DNA from: Kiritimatiellota bacterium
GTDB lineage: Bacteria; Verrucomicrobiota; Lentisphaeria; Victivallales; JAADHT01
Assembly: GCA_013151705.1 (NCBI GenBank)
Contig: JAADHT010000067.1
Location: forward strand, 1 to 13,978
Reading direction: 5' to 3'
DNA length: 13,978 nt
The notes below the pieces were generated by a model. The model searched no databases. It saw only the letters and a program-made list of their open reading frames with translations, and was not told where the DNA came from. Below are positions 7,066-13,511 of this stretch, piece after piece (positions within the stretch are counted from its first letter, which is position 1; every line of letters starts with the position of its first letter). Position numbers and translations under genes: made by a program.

Positions 7066-7155
7066 CTAGGCGTGGATGATATCGAGTATGTCGTCCGATT
7101 CGTATTTAACCGTCAGGGAATCCACCCTGGTCGCCAAAGGATTGCTCATCATCAT
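7066..7155 (-). CDS. possible 29-residue small ORF downstream of purO
   Basis: After the purO stop the same frame stays open for a further 52 codons (7066-7224). Its first ATG is at 7155, reading MMMSNPLATR and ending VKYESDDILDIIHA. The acidic, protein-like ending hints at a real small gene or the tail of a lost one, but there is no clear ribosome binding site and I do not recognise the sequence. Confidence 0.2.
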   Translation of the reverse strand: MMMSNPLATRVDSLTVKYESDDILDIIHA

Positions 7156-7224
7156 ATGACGCTTGAGCCTACATCCGTTTTCATTCGATTTAATATTTCC
7201 GGCAAAAAATGTGAAGGAAACAAT

Positions 7225-7857
7225 CTAATTCGTGGTCGCCAATTCGAAGGTGGCGTCCGTCGCCATGGCCACGGCCGCGGTTATGGGCTTCTCCAATTCC
7301 GCGAAAACGCCTTTTCCCATAACGTAGGCGCAGGCTTCGAAAGCGGTCGAGGCATCGAACGAATCGTCGAAATAATGCTTCGAGGGAGTGTTGTGCTCGT
7401 AGGTCGCGACGTAGTAAGCCATTCCGGGAGTCAACGCGAACTCCGCGACATGGAGAGCGTCCCTCCTGACTATGGCCAGGTAGGCTGATGACGTCATGCG
7501 ATTGACGACGGCCGATATCCTCGGCGTGTCGTAATCGTCCTTCTCGTAGTCCATCGCCAGCATGCTGATGGCGAGCGCGTCGCGCGGATTCATGCCCGAG
7601 GCGATCTTCTCGGTTACTGGATCGGTTTGCGAGCCGTTGGTGGCTATCGCGAAATCTCCGGTCAGTCTGAGGCAATTATAGGCGATGTAGGGATTTTTCG
7701 ACAAGTCCGACTCGAATCCCGCTTTTGGAACAATCGATATCTTTGCGTCGGAAATTGCCGCTTCGCGATTGGGAAACGATCTGGAGGAGACTCGATACAT
7801 CGCCGCGACTTTTCCGGATTTGGTCATTCCGACCGACACTATTCGTCCCACATACAT
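7225..7857 (-). CDS. purO: archaeal-type IMP cyclohydrolase (PurO family)
   Basis: A 210-residue protein of the IMP cyclohydrolase PurO family (Pfam IMP_cyclohyd), which closes FAICAR to IMP in the last step of purine synthesis; most bacteria use PurH instead. The family blocks are clear: MYVGRIVSVG at 1-10, YRVSSRSFPNR at 21-31, NPYIAYNCLRLTGD at 55-68, NGSQTDP at 74-80, MDYEKDDYDTPRISA at 102-116 and a late YVATYEHN. These match what I remember of the Methanothermobacter enzyme closely. Length is normal for the family. AGGAGGTG is placed 6 bases before the ATG, an excellent ribosome binding site. A terminator-like hairpin ends only 5 bases before that site, so expression may be controlled by attenuation. 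It lies downstream of the ribosomal cluster on the same strand and converges with rnhB. Confidence 0.9.
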   Translation of the reverse strand: MYVGRIVSVGMTKSGKVAAMYRVSSRSFPNREAAISDAKISIVPKAGFESDLSKNPYIAYNCLRLTGDFAIATNGSQTDPVTEKIASGMNPRDALAISMLAMDYEKDDYDTPRISAVVNRMTSSAYLAIVRRDALHVAEFALTPGMAYYVATYEHNTPSKHYFDDSFDASTAFEACAYVMGKGVFAELEKPITAAVAMATDATFELATTN

Positions 7858-7874
7858 AACACACCTCCTATACG

Positions 7875-7917
7875 AAAAAAAGCGGGACGAGAGCGAGCGA
7901 ACGCACCCTTTCCCGCT
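7875..7917 (-). terminator. intrinsic terminator or attenuator between rpsS and purO
   Basis: On the minus strand AGCGGGA (7917-7911) pairs with TCCCGCT (7887-7881), leading into seven T residues (7881-7875). The 23-base loop is large, with at most a short GCG/CGC inner stem. The T-tract ends 5 bases before the purO ribosome binding site. It would stop transcription from the ribosomal operon, and any purO transcript starting upstream must pass it. Confidence 0.65.
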
Positions 7918-7982
7918 GAAATGAGATCAAACAATCGTAATAGCGAAGTTATAGTTATTTTCCGCTCATCACGCCATGCAAT

Positions 7983-8225
7983 TTAAAGTGTCGGGTGAGG
8001 GCGAATTTCTCCGAGCCTGTGGCCGACCATATTTTCAGTGACGAAAACAGGCACGAACGTTTTTCCGTTATGCACGTTGAACGTGTGTCCGACGAAATCA
8101 GGCATTATCATGGATCTTCGCGACCAAGTGTTGATCGGACGTTTCATTCTGTTCTTGTTCATCGCCTCGACCTTCTTCATCAGGTGCTCGTCGACGAATG
8201 GACCTTTTTTAAGGGATCTGGACAT
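7983..8225 (-). CDS. rpsS: 30S ribosomal protein S19, C-terminus lost by a frameshift
   Basis: S19 binds 16S rRNA in the head of the 30S subunit. The start MSRSLKKGPFVDEHLMKKVE is canonical, preceded by GGAGG, and PINTWSRRS, VGHTFNVHNGKTFVPVFV and NMVGHRLGE follow as expected. After GE the frame reads IRPHPTL and stops at 80 residues, where S19 should continue EFAPTRT. Removing one base in the AAATT of the coding strand (about 8004-8008) gives GEFALTRHFKLHGVMSGK and a stop at 7955-7957, a protein of 89 residues and much closer to the family's roughly 92. So a +1-type frame disruption (one extra base, or an error) is very likely. The start overlaps the frame-corrected rplB stop as TAATG. It is the last ribosomal gene in this cluster; rplV does not follow. 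Confidence 0.9.
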   Translation of the reverse strand: MSRSLKKGPFVDEHLMKKVEAMNKNRMKRPINTWSRRSMIMPDFVGHTFNVHNGKTFVPVFVTENMVGHRLGEIRPHPTL

Positions 8226-8241
8226 TATTTTTTCCTCCGTT

Positions 8242-9060
8242 CTACGATGAATTTGTTTGAAGGCTTGTTGCGGTTGCGCGTTCTTTTGCCCTTGGAGAGC
8301 TGGCCCCACGGGCCCACGGGGATTGCGGATGACCGCCGCCGCTTGTTTTACCCTCACCTCCACCCATCGGGTGGTCGACCGGGTTCATGGCCACGCCACG
8401 GACATGCGGACGTCTGCCCATATAGCGTTTCTTGCCGGCTTTGCCTATTTTCACGTTCATATGCTCAAGATTGCCGACTTGGCCTATAGTCGCCTTGCAG
8501 TCTATGTGCAGCAATCTTATCTCGCCGCTGGGAAGTTTCACTTGAGCGTATCGTCCCTCTTTTGAACGCAATTGCGCTACCTGCCCCGCGGATCTCGCGA
8601 GTTGCCCGCCGCTGCCGGGGCGCATTTCGATATTATGTATGTCGAAGCTGACCGGAATATCACGAAGTTTCATAGCGTTGCCGACCTTCGGCTCGGCCTT
8701 CGACCCGCTCATCACCTTGTCGCCTACTTTGAGTTTGGTGGGAGCCAAAATATAGCTCTTGACCCCATCGGTGTAGCAAATGAGCGCGATATTCGCGGAA
8801 CGGTTGGGATCGTACTCGATGGATTTCACCGTCGCGGCAATTCCTTCCTTCGTTCTGTCGAAATCAATCCTGCGGTATCTGCGTTTGACACCGCCGCCGC
8901 GGAAACGCGTCGTGATGCGACCATAGTTGTTTCTGCCGCCGGTTGATTTTTTTCCCTTTGTAAGGGTCTTCTCAGGGGATGTTTTGGTTATTTCGGCGAA
9001 ATCCGAAACCGACATTCCCCTCGTTCCCGGTGTGTTGGGTTTGTATTTTTTCACAGGCAT
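8242..9060 (-). CDS. rplB: 50S ribosomal protein L2, C-terminal tail scrambled by an 8-bp duplication
   Basis: L2 binds 23S rRNA near the peptidyl transferase centre. The open frame gives 272 residues and is canonical from MPVKKYKPNTPGTRGMSV through GGRNNYGRITTRFRGGG, IEMRPGSGGQLARSAG, GRRPHVRGVAMNPVDHP and GGGEGKTSGGGHPQSPW. The NPVDHP core is kept; the next residue, His in many L2 proteins, is Met here. After SPW the last 23 residues (ARGASSPRAK...) are unlike any L2. Deleting one copy of the tandem 8-mer at 8305-8320 restores PWGQLSKGKRTRNRNK...SNKFIVERRKK, a typical L2 tail, with a stop at 8225-8227 overlapping the rpsS ATG and a length of 275. The gene is therefore frame-disrupted, or the assembly has an error. 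CGGAG lies before the start. Confidence 0.92.
   Translation of the reverse strand: MPVKKYKPNTPGTRGMSVSDFAEITKTSPEKTLTKGKKSTGGRNNYGRITTRFRGGGVKRRYRRIDFDRTKEGIAATVKSIEYDPNRSANIALICYTDGVKSYILAPTKLKVGDKVMSGSKAEPKVGNAMKLRDIPVSFDIHNIEMRPGSGGQLARSAGQVAQLRSKEGRYAQVKLPSGEIRLLHIDCKATIGQVGNLEHMNVKIGKAGKKRYMGRRPHVRGVAMNPVDHPMGGGEGKTSGGGHPQSPWARGASSPRAKERATATSLQTNSS
8305..8320. repeat. exact 8-bp tandem duplication inside rplB
   Basis: On the plus strand CCCACGGG occurs twice with no spacer (8305-8312 and 8313-8320). Eight is not a multiple of three, so one copy shifts the reading frame of rplB. With a single copy the normal L2 C-terminus is restored exactly, so the second copy is almost certainly a secondary event, through replication slippage or an assembly artefact at a GC-rich palindromic run. 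Confidence 0.9.
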
Positions 9061-9098
9061 TTTTCATCTCCGATTTATTTTTGTGCGTTTGATCGTTG

Positions 9099-9383
9099 TC
9101 AAACTATGCTGATGCTACCCTCGGACAATGTGACGACAGCCTTCTTCCAAGCCGGCCGTCTTCCCATTTTCGCCGTTTTGCCGACGCGTTTTCTTTTGCC
9201 GACGCGGTTCATAACATTCACCGACGAGACCTTGACGCCATCGTAAATTGCCTCGACGGCCTTTTTGATGTCTATTTTGTTGGTGCCGACAGCTACTTTG
9301 AACGTGTACTTTCCCTCTTCCGCCAAGTCCATGCTCCGTTCCGTTATAAGTATTGTTTCAACAACAGAATAAGGATTTTTCAT
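9099..9383 (-). CDS. rplW: 50S ribosomal protein L23
   Basis: A 94-residue L23, a 23S rRNA-binding protein at the exit of the peptide tunnel that docks trigger factor and SRP. ILITERSMDLAEEGKYTF (residues 11-28) followed by KIDIKKAVEAIYDGVKVSSVNVMN is the characteristic fold, and KRVGKTAKMGRRPAWKKAVVTL is the usual basic strand pair. The length is normal. GGGAGG precedes the ATG, which shares one base with the rplD stop (TAATG), so translation of the two genes is probably coupled. Confidence 0.95.
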   Translation of the reverse strand: MKNPYSVVETILITERSMDLAEEGKYTFKVAVGTNKIDIKKAVEAIYDGVKVSSVNVMNRVGKRKRVGKTAKMGRRPAWKKAVVTLSEGSISIV

Positions 9384-10009
9384 TATTTCAACCTCCCGAC
9401 GAACCGATCCATCGCTTCCTTCGTGAAAAGAACGTTCGTATGATGCAATAGTTGATAAACATTTACCGAAGCGGCTTTGATCAACATAACCGAAGCGACG
9501 TTTCCGGAAGCCTTGAGAAGATTCTCGTCGTAATCGTCCACCACGACGAGCGTTTTTCCCTCGACTCCCAGCTTTTTCAAAATCGAAATAAAAGTCTTCG
9601 TTTTGTGATCATCCAATTTCAGCTGGTCGAGAATCCTCACCGAATTCTGCTCGAGCCTTTCCGAGAAAGCGCGTTTCAAAGCCAAAGTCCTGACTTTTTT
9701 ATTGACATGCTTTCCGTACGAACGGGGTTTCGGTCCGAACGCGACACCGCCGCCAGTCCAGATCGGGCTGCTTTTCGCGCCGGCTCTGGCGCGGCCAAGC
9801 CCTTTTTGTCTGAACGGCTTCGCTTTGCCGCCTCTCACCTCGGCCTTGGTTTTCGTCGACGCCGTGCCAGCTCTGTTGCCAGCCAGAAAAGCCACGACGA
9901 CATCATGCACCGCCTGCGCGCCCTTCTCCAATTCCATGCATTCCGGGGGAATGGCGTACTCACCCTTTTCCTCTCCGGCGCAATCCGTTATTTTCAATTT
10001 TTTAGACAT
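9383..10009 (-). CDS. rplD: 50S ribosomal protein L4
   Basis: A 208-residue L4, which lines the peptide tunnel and in E. coli also represses its own S10 operon. The hallmark loop is present: GTASTKTKAEVRGGKAKPFRQKG at 48-70, RARAGAKSSPIWTGGGVAFG at 73-92, and PKPRSYGKHVNKK. The C-terminal Rossmann-like half has KTLVVVDDYDENLLKASGNV and ends with an extra segment of about 20 residues after VNVYQLLHH, in the normal range for the family. AGGTG lies 9 bases before the start. Whether L4 controls this operon as in E. coli cannot be told, but a structured leader does precede rplC. Confidence 0.95.
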   Translation of the reverse strand: MSKKLKITDCAGEEKGEYAIPPECMELEKGAQAVHDVVVAFLAGNRAGTASTKTKAEVRGGKAKPFRQKGLGRARAGAKSSPIWTGGGVAFGPKPRSYGKHVNKKVRTLALKRAFSERLEQNSVRILDQLKLDDHKTKTFISILKKLGVEGKTLVVVDDYDENLLKASGNVASVMLIKAASVNVYQLLHHTNVLFTKEAMDRFVGRLK

Positions 10010-10055
10010 TGTTGTTCACCTAATAGAACTTGTTTGAGTTTCAAGGTAGCCGCGC

Positions 10056-10691
10056 CTACTTTTTTTTGGCCGCGTTAATACTTACGAAACCGCCTTTGGG
10101 CCCCGGCACGGCGCCTTTGACGCATATTATGTCGTCTTCGACCGAAACCTTAACCACCAACAGGTTTTGAATCGTGCGCTTGACGTTTCCCATCTGACCA
10201 GGCATTTTCTTGCCTTTGTAGACTCTCGCCGGGAATTCGCACTGCCCGATGGATCCCGGCTTCCGTTTCCAGCCTCCGCCGTGGCTGTATCTGCCTCCGC
10301 GGAAATTGTATCTTTTCACAACGCCTTGGAAACCGCGTCCCTTCATCGTGCCGGAAATATCGACGAAATCGCCTGCCGAGAAAGCTGATGCGTCAATCTT
10401 GGCGCCAGGCGCCATTTCGCAATCAGCGTTCAATCTGAACTCTTTAATCTTTTGCGGAAGATTATCCTCAAGACCAGCCTGCTTGCAATGTCCCTTGACC
10501 GCTTTGGACACGTTCTTTGCCTTGCGCTCTCCAAAACCAAGCTGAACGGCCGAATAACCATGTTTTTCAACGGTCTTCTTTTCAAGCACCACGCATGGGC
10601 CAGCCTGAATCACCGTAACCGGCGTCACCCGACCCTTCTCGTCGAAAATCTGGGACATGCCCAGCTTTTTCCCGATCAATGTCTTTTCCAT
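10056..10691 (-). CDS. rplC: 50S ribosomal protein L3
   Basis: A 211-residue L3, an early 50S assembly protein whose long loop reaches the peptidyl transferase centre. GKKLGMSQIFDEKGRVTPVTVI at the N-terminus, KGRGFQGVVKR, GSIGQCEFPARVYKGKKMPG and QMGNVKRTIQNLLVV are canonical. The ATG at 10691 is used because GGGAG precedes it; the frame stays open 22 codons further upstream to 10757 but those residues lie in the structured leader and are not L3-like. It begins the L3-L4-L23-L2-S19 block. A 260-base gap with a candidate promoter separates it from rpsJ, so this block may be its own transcription unit. Confidence 0.95.
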   Translation of the reverse strand: MEKTLIGKKLGMSQIFDEKGRVTPVTVIQAGPCVVLEKKTVEKHGYSAVQLGFGERKAKNVSKAVKGHCKQAGLEDNLPQKIKEFRLNADCEMAPGAKIDASAFSAGDFVDISGTMKGRGFQGVVKRYNFRGGRYSHGGGWKRKPGSIGQCEFPARVYKGKKMPGQMGNVKRTIQNLLVVKVSVEDDIICVKGAVPGPKGGFVSINAAKKK

Positions 10692-10866
10692 ATCTTTCTC
10701 CCGAGCGCTTACCTGTTCGCTTACGGAACCGATCCCATCGATGGCATTGGCGCTCAACTTCCGCGGTTGTCCGCGGGTTTCTCCGACCTTTCCGCAAGGC
10801 CATATTTCTTAATGCGTCCCATCCGAACAGGGACACCACGAATGGCTTTTCAAAGCGAAGTTTTAA
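10692..10866 (-). promoter_or_regulatory. structured 5' leader of rplC; candidate ribosomal autoregulatory RNA
   Basis: Between the candidate promoter and the rplC ribosome binding site the sequence can form at least two clear hairpins: GTCCC (10834-10830)/GGGAC (10820-10816) around a 9-base loop containing GTTCGG, and CCGCGG/CCGCGG (10776-10771 and 10766-10761) around a 4-base loop. A leader of about 160 bases before rplC is the usual place for feedback by a ribosomal protein. It matches no leader family I can name, and no T-tract terminator is seen in it. Confidence 0.4.
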
Positions 10867-10894
10867 GTTATACGCAGTACTAGCTATACAACAA
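10867..10894 (-). promoter_or_regulatory. candidate promoter for the rplC-rpsS block
   Basis: On the minus strand TTGTTG (10894-10889) and TATAAC (10872-10867) are separated by 16 bases. The -10 matches five of six consensus positions, the -35 only three. It lies in the only sizeable gap of the ribosomal cluster, between rpsJ and rplC. Confidence 0.4.
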
Positions 10895-10951
10895 CTTCTT
10901 TATTCAATCGGCAACCGTGACCGAACCACACAAAAAATCGAGGTGAAAGTT

Positions 10952-11278
10952 TCAACCGATTTTAATTGTTATGAAAACTCCGGCCGGCAGGTTGAGCTTT
11001 TTCAATTCATCGACAGTCTTCGCCGTCGGATTGAGAATGTCGAGCAGACGCTTGTGCGTTCTGGTCTCGAACTGATCCATGGATTTCTTGTTCACGTGAG
11101 GGGAACGGTTGACCGTCACTCGCTCAATCCGCGTGGGAAGGGGAATGGGACCGGCGACTTGAGCTCCCGTGCCTCTCACGGTCTTGGCGATCTCCTCAAC
11201 CGACTTGTCCAGGATTCTGTGATCGAACGCCTGAAGACGAATTCTGATGCTTTGCCTTTCTTGTGTTGCTGGGCTCAT
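10952..11278 (-). CDS. rpsJ: 30S ribosomal protein S10
   Basis: A 108-residue S10, part of the 30S head and, as NusE, a transcription antitermination partner of NusB. RIRLQAFDHRILDKSVEEI, GPIPLPTRIERVTVNRSPHV, KKSMDQFETRTHKRLLDI and the closing LPAGVFITIKI are canonical, and the length is normal. Its ATG overlaps the fusA stop (ATGA) and AAAGGAT lies just before it, so it is translated as part of the str operon. This differs from E. coli, where tuf follows fusA and rpsJ heads the S10 operon; Chlamydiae also place rpsJ directly after fusA. Confidence 0.96.
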   Translation of the reverse strand: MSPATQERQSIRIRLQAFDHRILDKSVEEIAKTVRGTGAQVAGPIPLPTRIERVTVNRSPHVNKKSMDQFETRTHKRLLDILNPTAKTVDELKKLNLPAGVFITIKIG

Positions 11279-13392
11279 AATTTATCCTTTTCTAGTATTT
11301 CTTTCTGAATGGAAACGGGAACTTTCGCGAAATGGGAAGGCTCCATCGAAAACGACGCCCGCCCTTTGGTCAAAGACCTCAGCGCGGTGGCGTAGCCGAA
11401 GAGTTCCGACAAAGGGGTTTGAGCGAGCACTCTGGCGTCTTTTTCCTGAGCGTCCACTTCCTTGATCAACCCTCTTCTGCTAGTTATATCTCCTATCACG
11501 TCTCCCATGTTCTCATCCGGCGTCGTGACTTCGACGTCCATAATCGGCTCGAGCAAATGCAATCCGATTTTCCTGGCAGCCTCCTTGAAGGCCATCGAAG
11601 CCGCTATTTTAAACGCCATCTCAGACGAGTCGACGGCATGATACGAACCGTCCTGTATAGTGATATGCAAATCTATCACCGGAAATCCGGCGATGACACC
11701 GGTTTGAGCGGCTTCCCTCAAACCGTTCTCAACTGATTTGATGTACTCTTTCGGAATGCGCCCTCCGACAACCTTGTCCTCCACCGTCACTCCGTGCCCT
11801 AGCGATTTCGGCTCCATATCAATGATCACATGTCCGTATTGCCCTCGGCCACCGCTTTGCCTGACGAATTTGGTGTCGGCGGAAGTGGGGCCCTTGATGG
11901 CTTCTCTGTAAGCCACTTCAGGCTGCCCTGTGTTCGCTCCAACCTTGAACTCCCTTATCAATCGGTCGGCTATTATCTCCAAGTGGAGCTCGCCCATACC
12001 TGAAATTATTGTCTGCCCCGTCTCCAAATCGGTTCGCACCGTGAATGTGGGATCCTCTTCGGAGAGAGTTCCCAAAGCATTGAAAAGCTTGTCCCTGTCT
12101 CCGGACGTTTTAGGTTCCACGGCTATCGATATCACCGGATCCGGAAAAGACATCGTCTCCAGTATTATTTGATCGTTTTGCGTGCATATCGTGTCGCCGG
12201 TGGTTATGTTCTTCAAACCGACGGCCGCCGCTATGTCTCCGCTGTACACGGCGTCGCGCTCCTCTCTGGAGTTGGCGTGCATCTGAAGAAGACGCCCCAG
12301 CCTCTCGCGTTTGCGCGTTCTAGGGTTGTACACGGTCATGCCGCGTGAGGCGGTTCCCGAATAAACCCTGAAAAAAGTGAGTTTACCTACATAGGGATCG
12401 CTCATTATTTTGAAGGCCAACGCGGAAAACGGCTGCATATCCCCCACATGCCTCTCCATCTCCTTCTCGGTTTTGGGATCTATTCCCTTGACGCTCCAAA
12501 TATCAAACGGAGACGGCATATATTCCACCACGGCGTCCAACAAAGGCTGAACCCCTTTATTCTTGAACGCCGTGCCGCACAGCACCGGAGTCATCGTGCC
12601 GGCCACAACCGTTCTGCGTATCGCCTGCTTTATCAGCTCTTCGGAGGGAGTCTCGTCCATGAGGAAAAGCTCCATTATCTCATCGTCGACCTCGGCAAGA
12701 CATTCGATGAGAAACCGTCTAGCCATCTCGACCTCGTCCTTCATTTCCGCCGGCAGCTCCTCGACCCTTGTTTTAGCGCCCAACTCGTCTCCATCGAAAT
12801 AAACAGCCTTTCTGTCGATGATGTCGATGACACCCGCGAACTCGTCTTCAGAACCTATGGGTATTTGTATCGGAACGGCCGTAGCGCCCAATTTCGTGCG
12901 CAAATCCAGCACGACCTTGTCGAAATCGGCGCCCACTCTGTCCATCTTGTTGATGAACGCGATCGTCGGAACCTTGTATTTCTTCGCCTGCCGCCACACG
13001 GTCTCGGACTGGGGCTGCACGCCGCCAACCGCGCAGAACACGGCCACCGCTCCGTCCAACACCCGCAACGAACGTTCGACTTCCGCCGTGAAATCCACAT
13101 GGCCTGGCGTGTCGATGATGTTGATTCTGTGCTCTTTCCAAAAACATGTCGTGGCGGCGGAAGTTATCGTTATCCCCCTCTCCTGTTCCTGAACCATCCA
13201 ATCCATTGTGGCGGTGCCCTCGTGCACCTCGCCAATCTTGTAGTTCACGCCGGTGTAGTACAAGATACGCTCGGTCGTCGTGGTCTTGCCGGCGTCGATA
13301 TGCGCCATTATTCCGATGTTTCTGACATCGGCCAAACGCACGCTTCTGCCGTCGGATTCTTTGAAATCCTTATTTTCAACTACGCGATTCAT
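11275..13392 (-). CDS. fusA: translation elongation factor G
   Basis: A 705-residue EF-G, the GTPase that drives translocation and, with RRF, ribosome recycling. The G domain is complete: AHIDAGKT (30-37), RGITI (72-76), DTPGH (94-98) and NKMD (148-151). Later blocks include GEVHEGTATMDWMVQEQERG, SGMGELHLEI, SGGRGQYGHVII, the domain IV stretch KSVENGLREAAQTGVIAGFPV, and the end GDITSRRGLI...FSMEPSHFAKVP. About 15 residues precede the usual start of the first strand, a slightly long but ordinary N-terminus. The ribosome binding site GGAAAGAAGAG precedes the ATG. It follows rpsG by about 120 bases with nothing recognisable between. It is coupled to rpsJ by a 4-base overlap, with no tuf gene after it. 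Confidence 0.97.
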   Translation of the reverse strand: MNRVVENKDFKESDGRSVRLADVRNIGIMAHIDAGKTTTTERILYYTGVNYKIGEVHEGTATMDWMVQEQERGITITSAATTCFWKEHRINIIDTPGHVDFTAEVERSLRVLDGAVAVFCAVGGVQPQSETVWRQAKKYKVPTIAFINKMDRVGADFDKVVLDLRTKLGATAVPIQIPIGSEDEFAGVIDIIDRKAVYFDGDELGAKTRVEELPAEMKDEVEMARRFLIECLAEVDDEIMELFLMDETPSEELIKQAIRRTVVAGTMTPVLCGTAFKNKGVQPLLDAVVEYMPSPFDIWSVKGIDPKTEKEMERHVGDMQPFSALAFKIMSDPYVGKLTFFRVYSGTASRGMTVYNPRTRKRERLGRLLQMHANSREERDAVYSGDIAAAVGLKNITTGDTICTQNDQIILETMSFPDPVISIAVEPKTSGDRDKLFNALGTLSEEDPTFTVRTDLETGQTIISGMGELHLEIIADRLIREFKVGANTGQPEVAYREAIKGPTSADTKFVRQSGGRGQYGHVIIDMEPKSLGHGVTVEDKVVGGRIPKEYIKSVENGLREAAQTGVIAGFPVIDLHITIQDGSYHAVDSSEMAFKIAASMAFKEAARKIGLHLLEPIMDVEVTTPDENMGDVIGDITSRRGLIKEVDAQEKDARVLAQTPLSELFGYATALRSLTKGRASFSMEPSHFAKVPVSIQKEILEKDKL

Positions 13393-13511
13393 TTCTCTTC
13401 TTTCCAGTTAAATGCGATGCGCCCGCAACGGAGCGGCCGACACGTTTCTCATCCAATCCTTCGACAATGGTTCGCCGCGTCGACCTCGCTTAAGCGTATG
13501 AGAGCAAGCGA

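Noticed and set aside
7039..7488. 149-codon plus-strand frame overlapping the end of purO
   Set aside because: It is the antisense shadow of purO, with low-complexity Gly/Arg stretches and no motif.
8003..8010. Programmed +1 frameshift as the way S19 is completed
   Set aside because: No stop codon sits at the slip site and no recognised slippery sequence or stimulatory element is visible; no such recoding is known to me for rpsS. A mutation or sequence error is simpler.
8600..8640. Loss of a catalytic His in L2
   Set aside because: The Asp-His of VDHP corresponding to D228/H229 in E. coli L2 is retained; only the following His is Met, which I regard as ordinary lineage variation.
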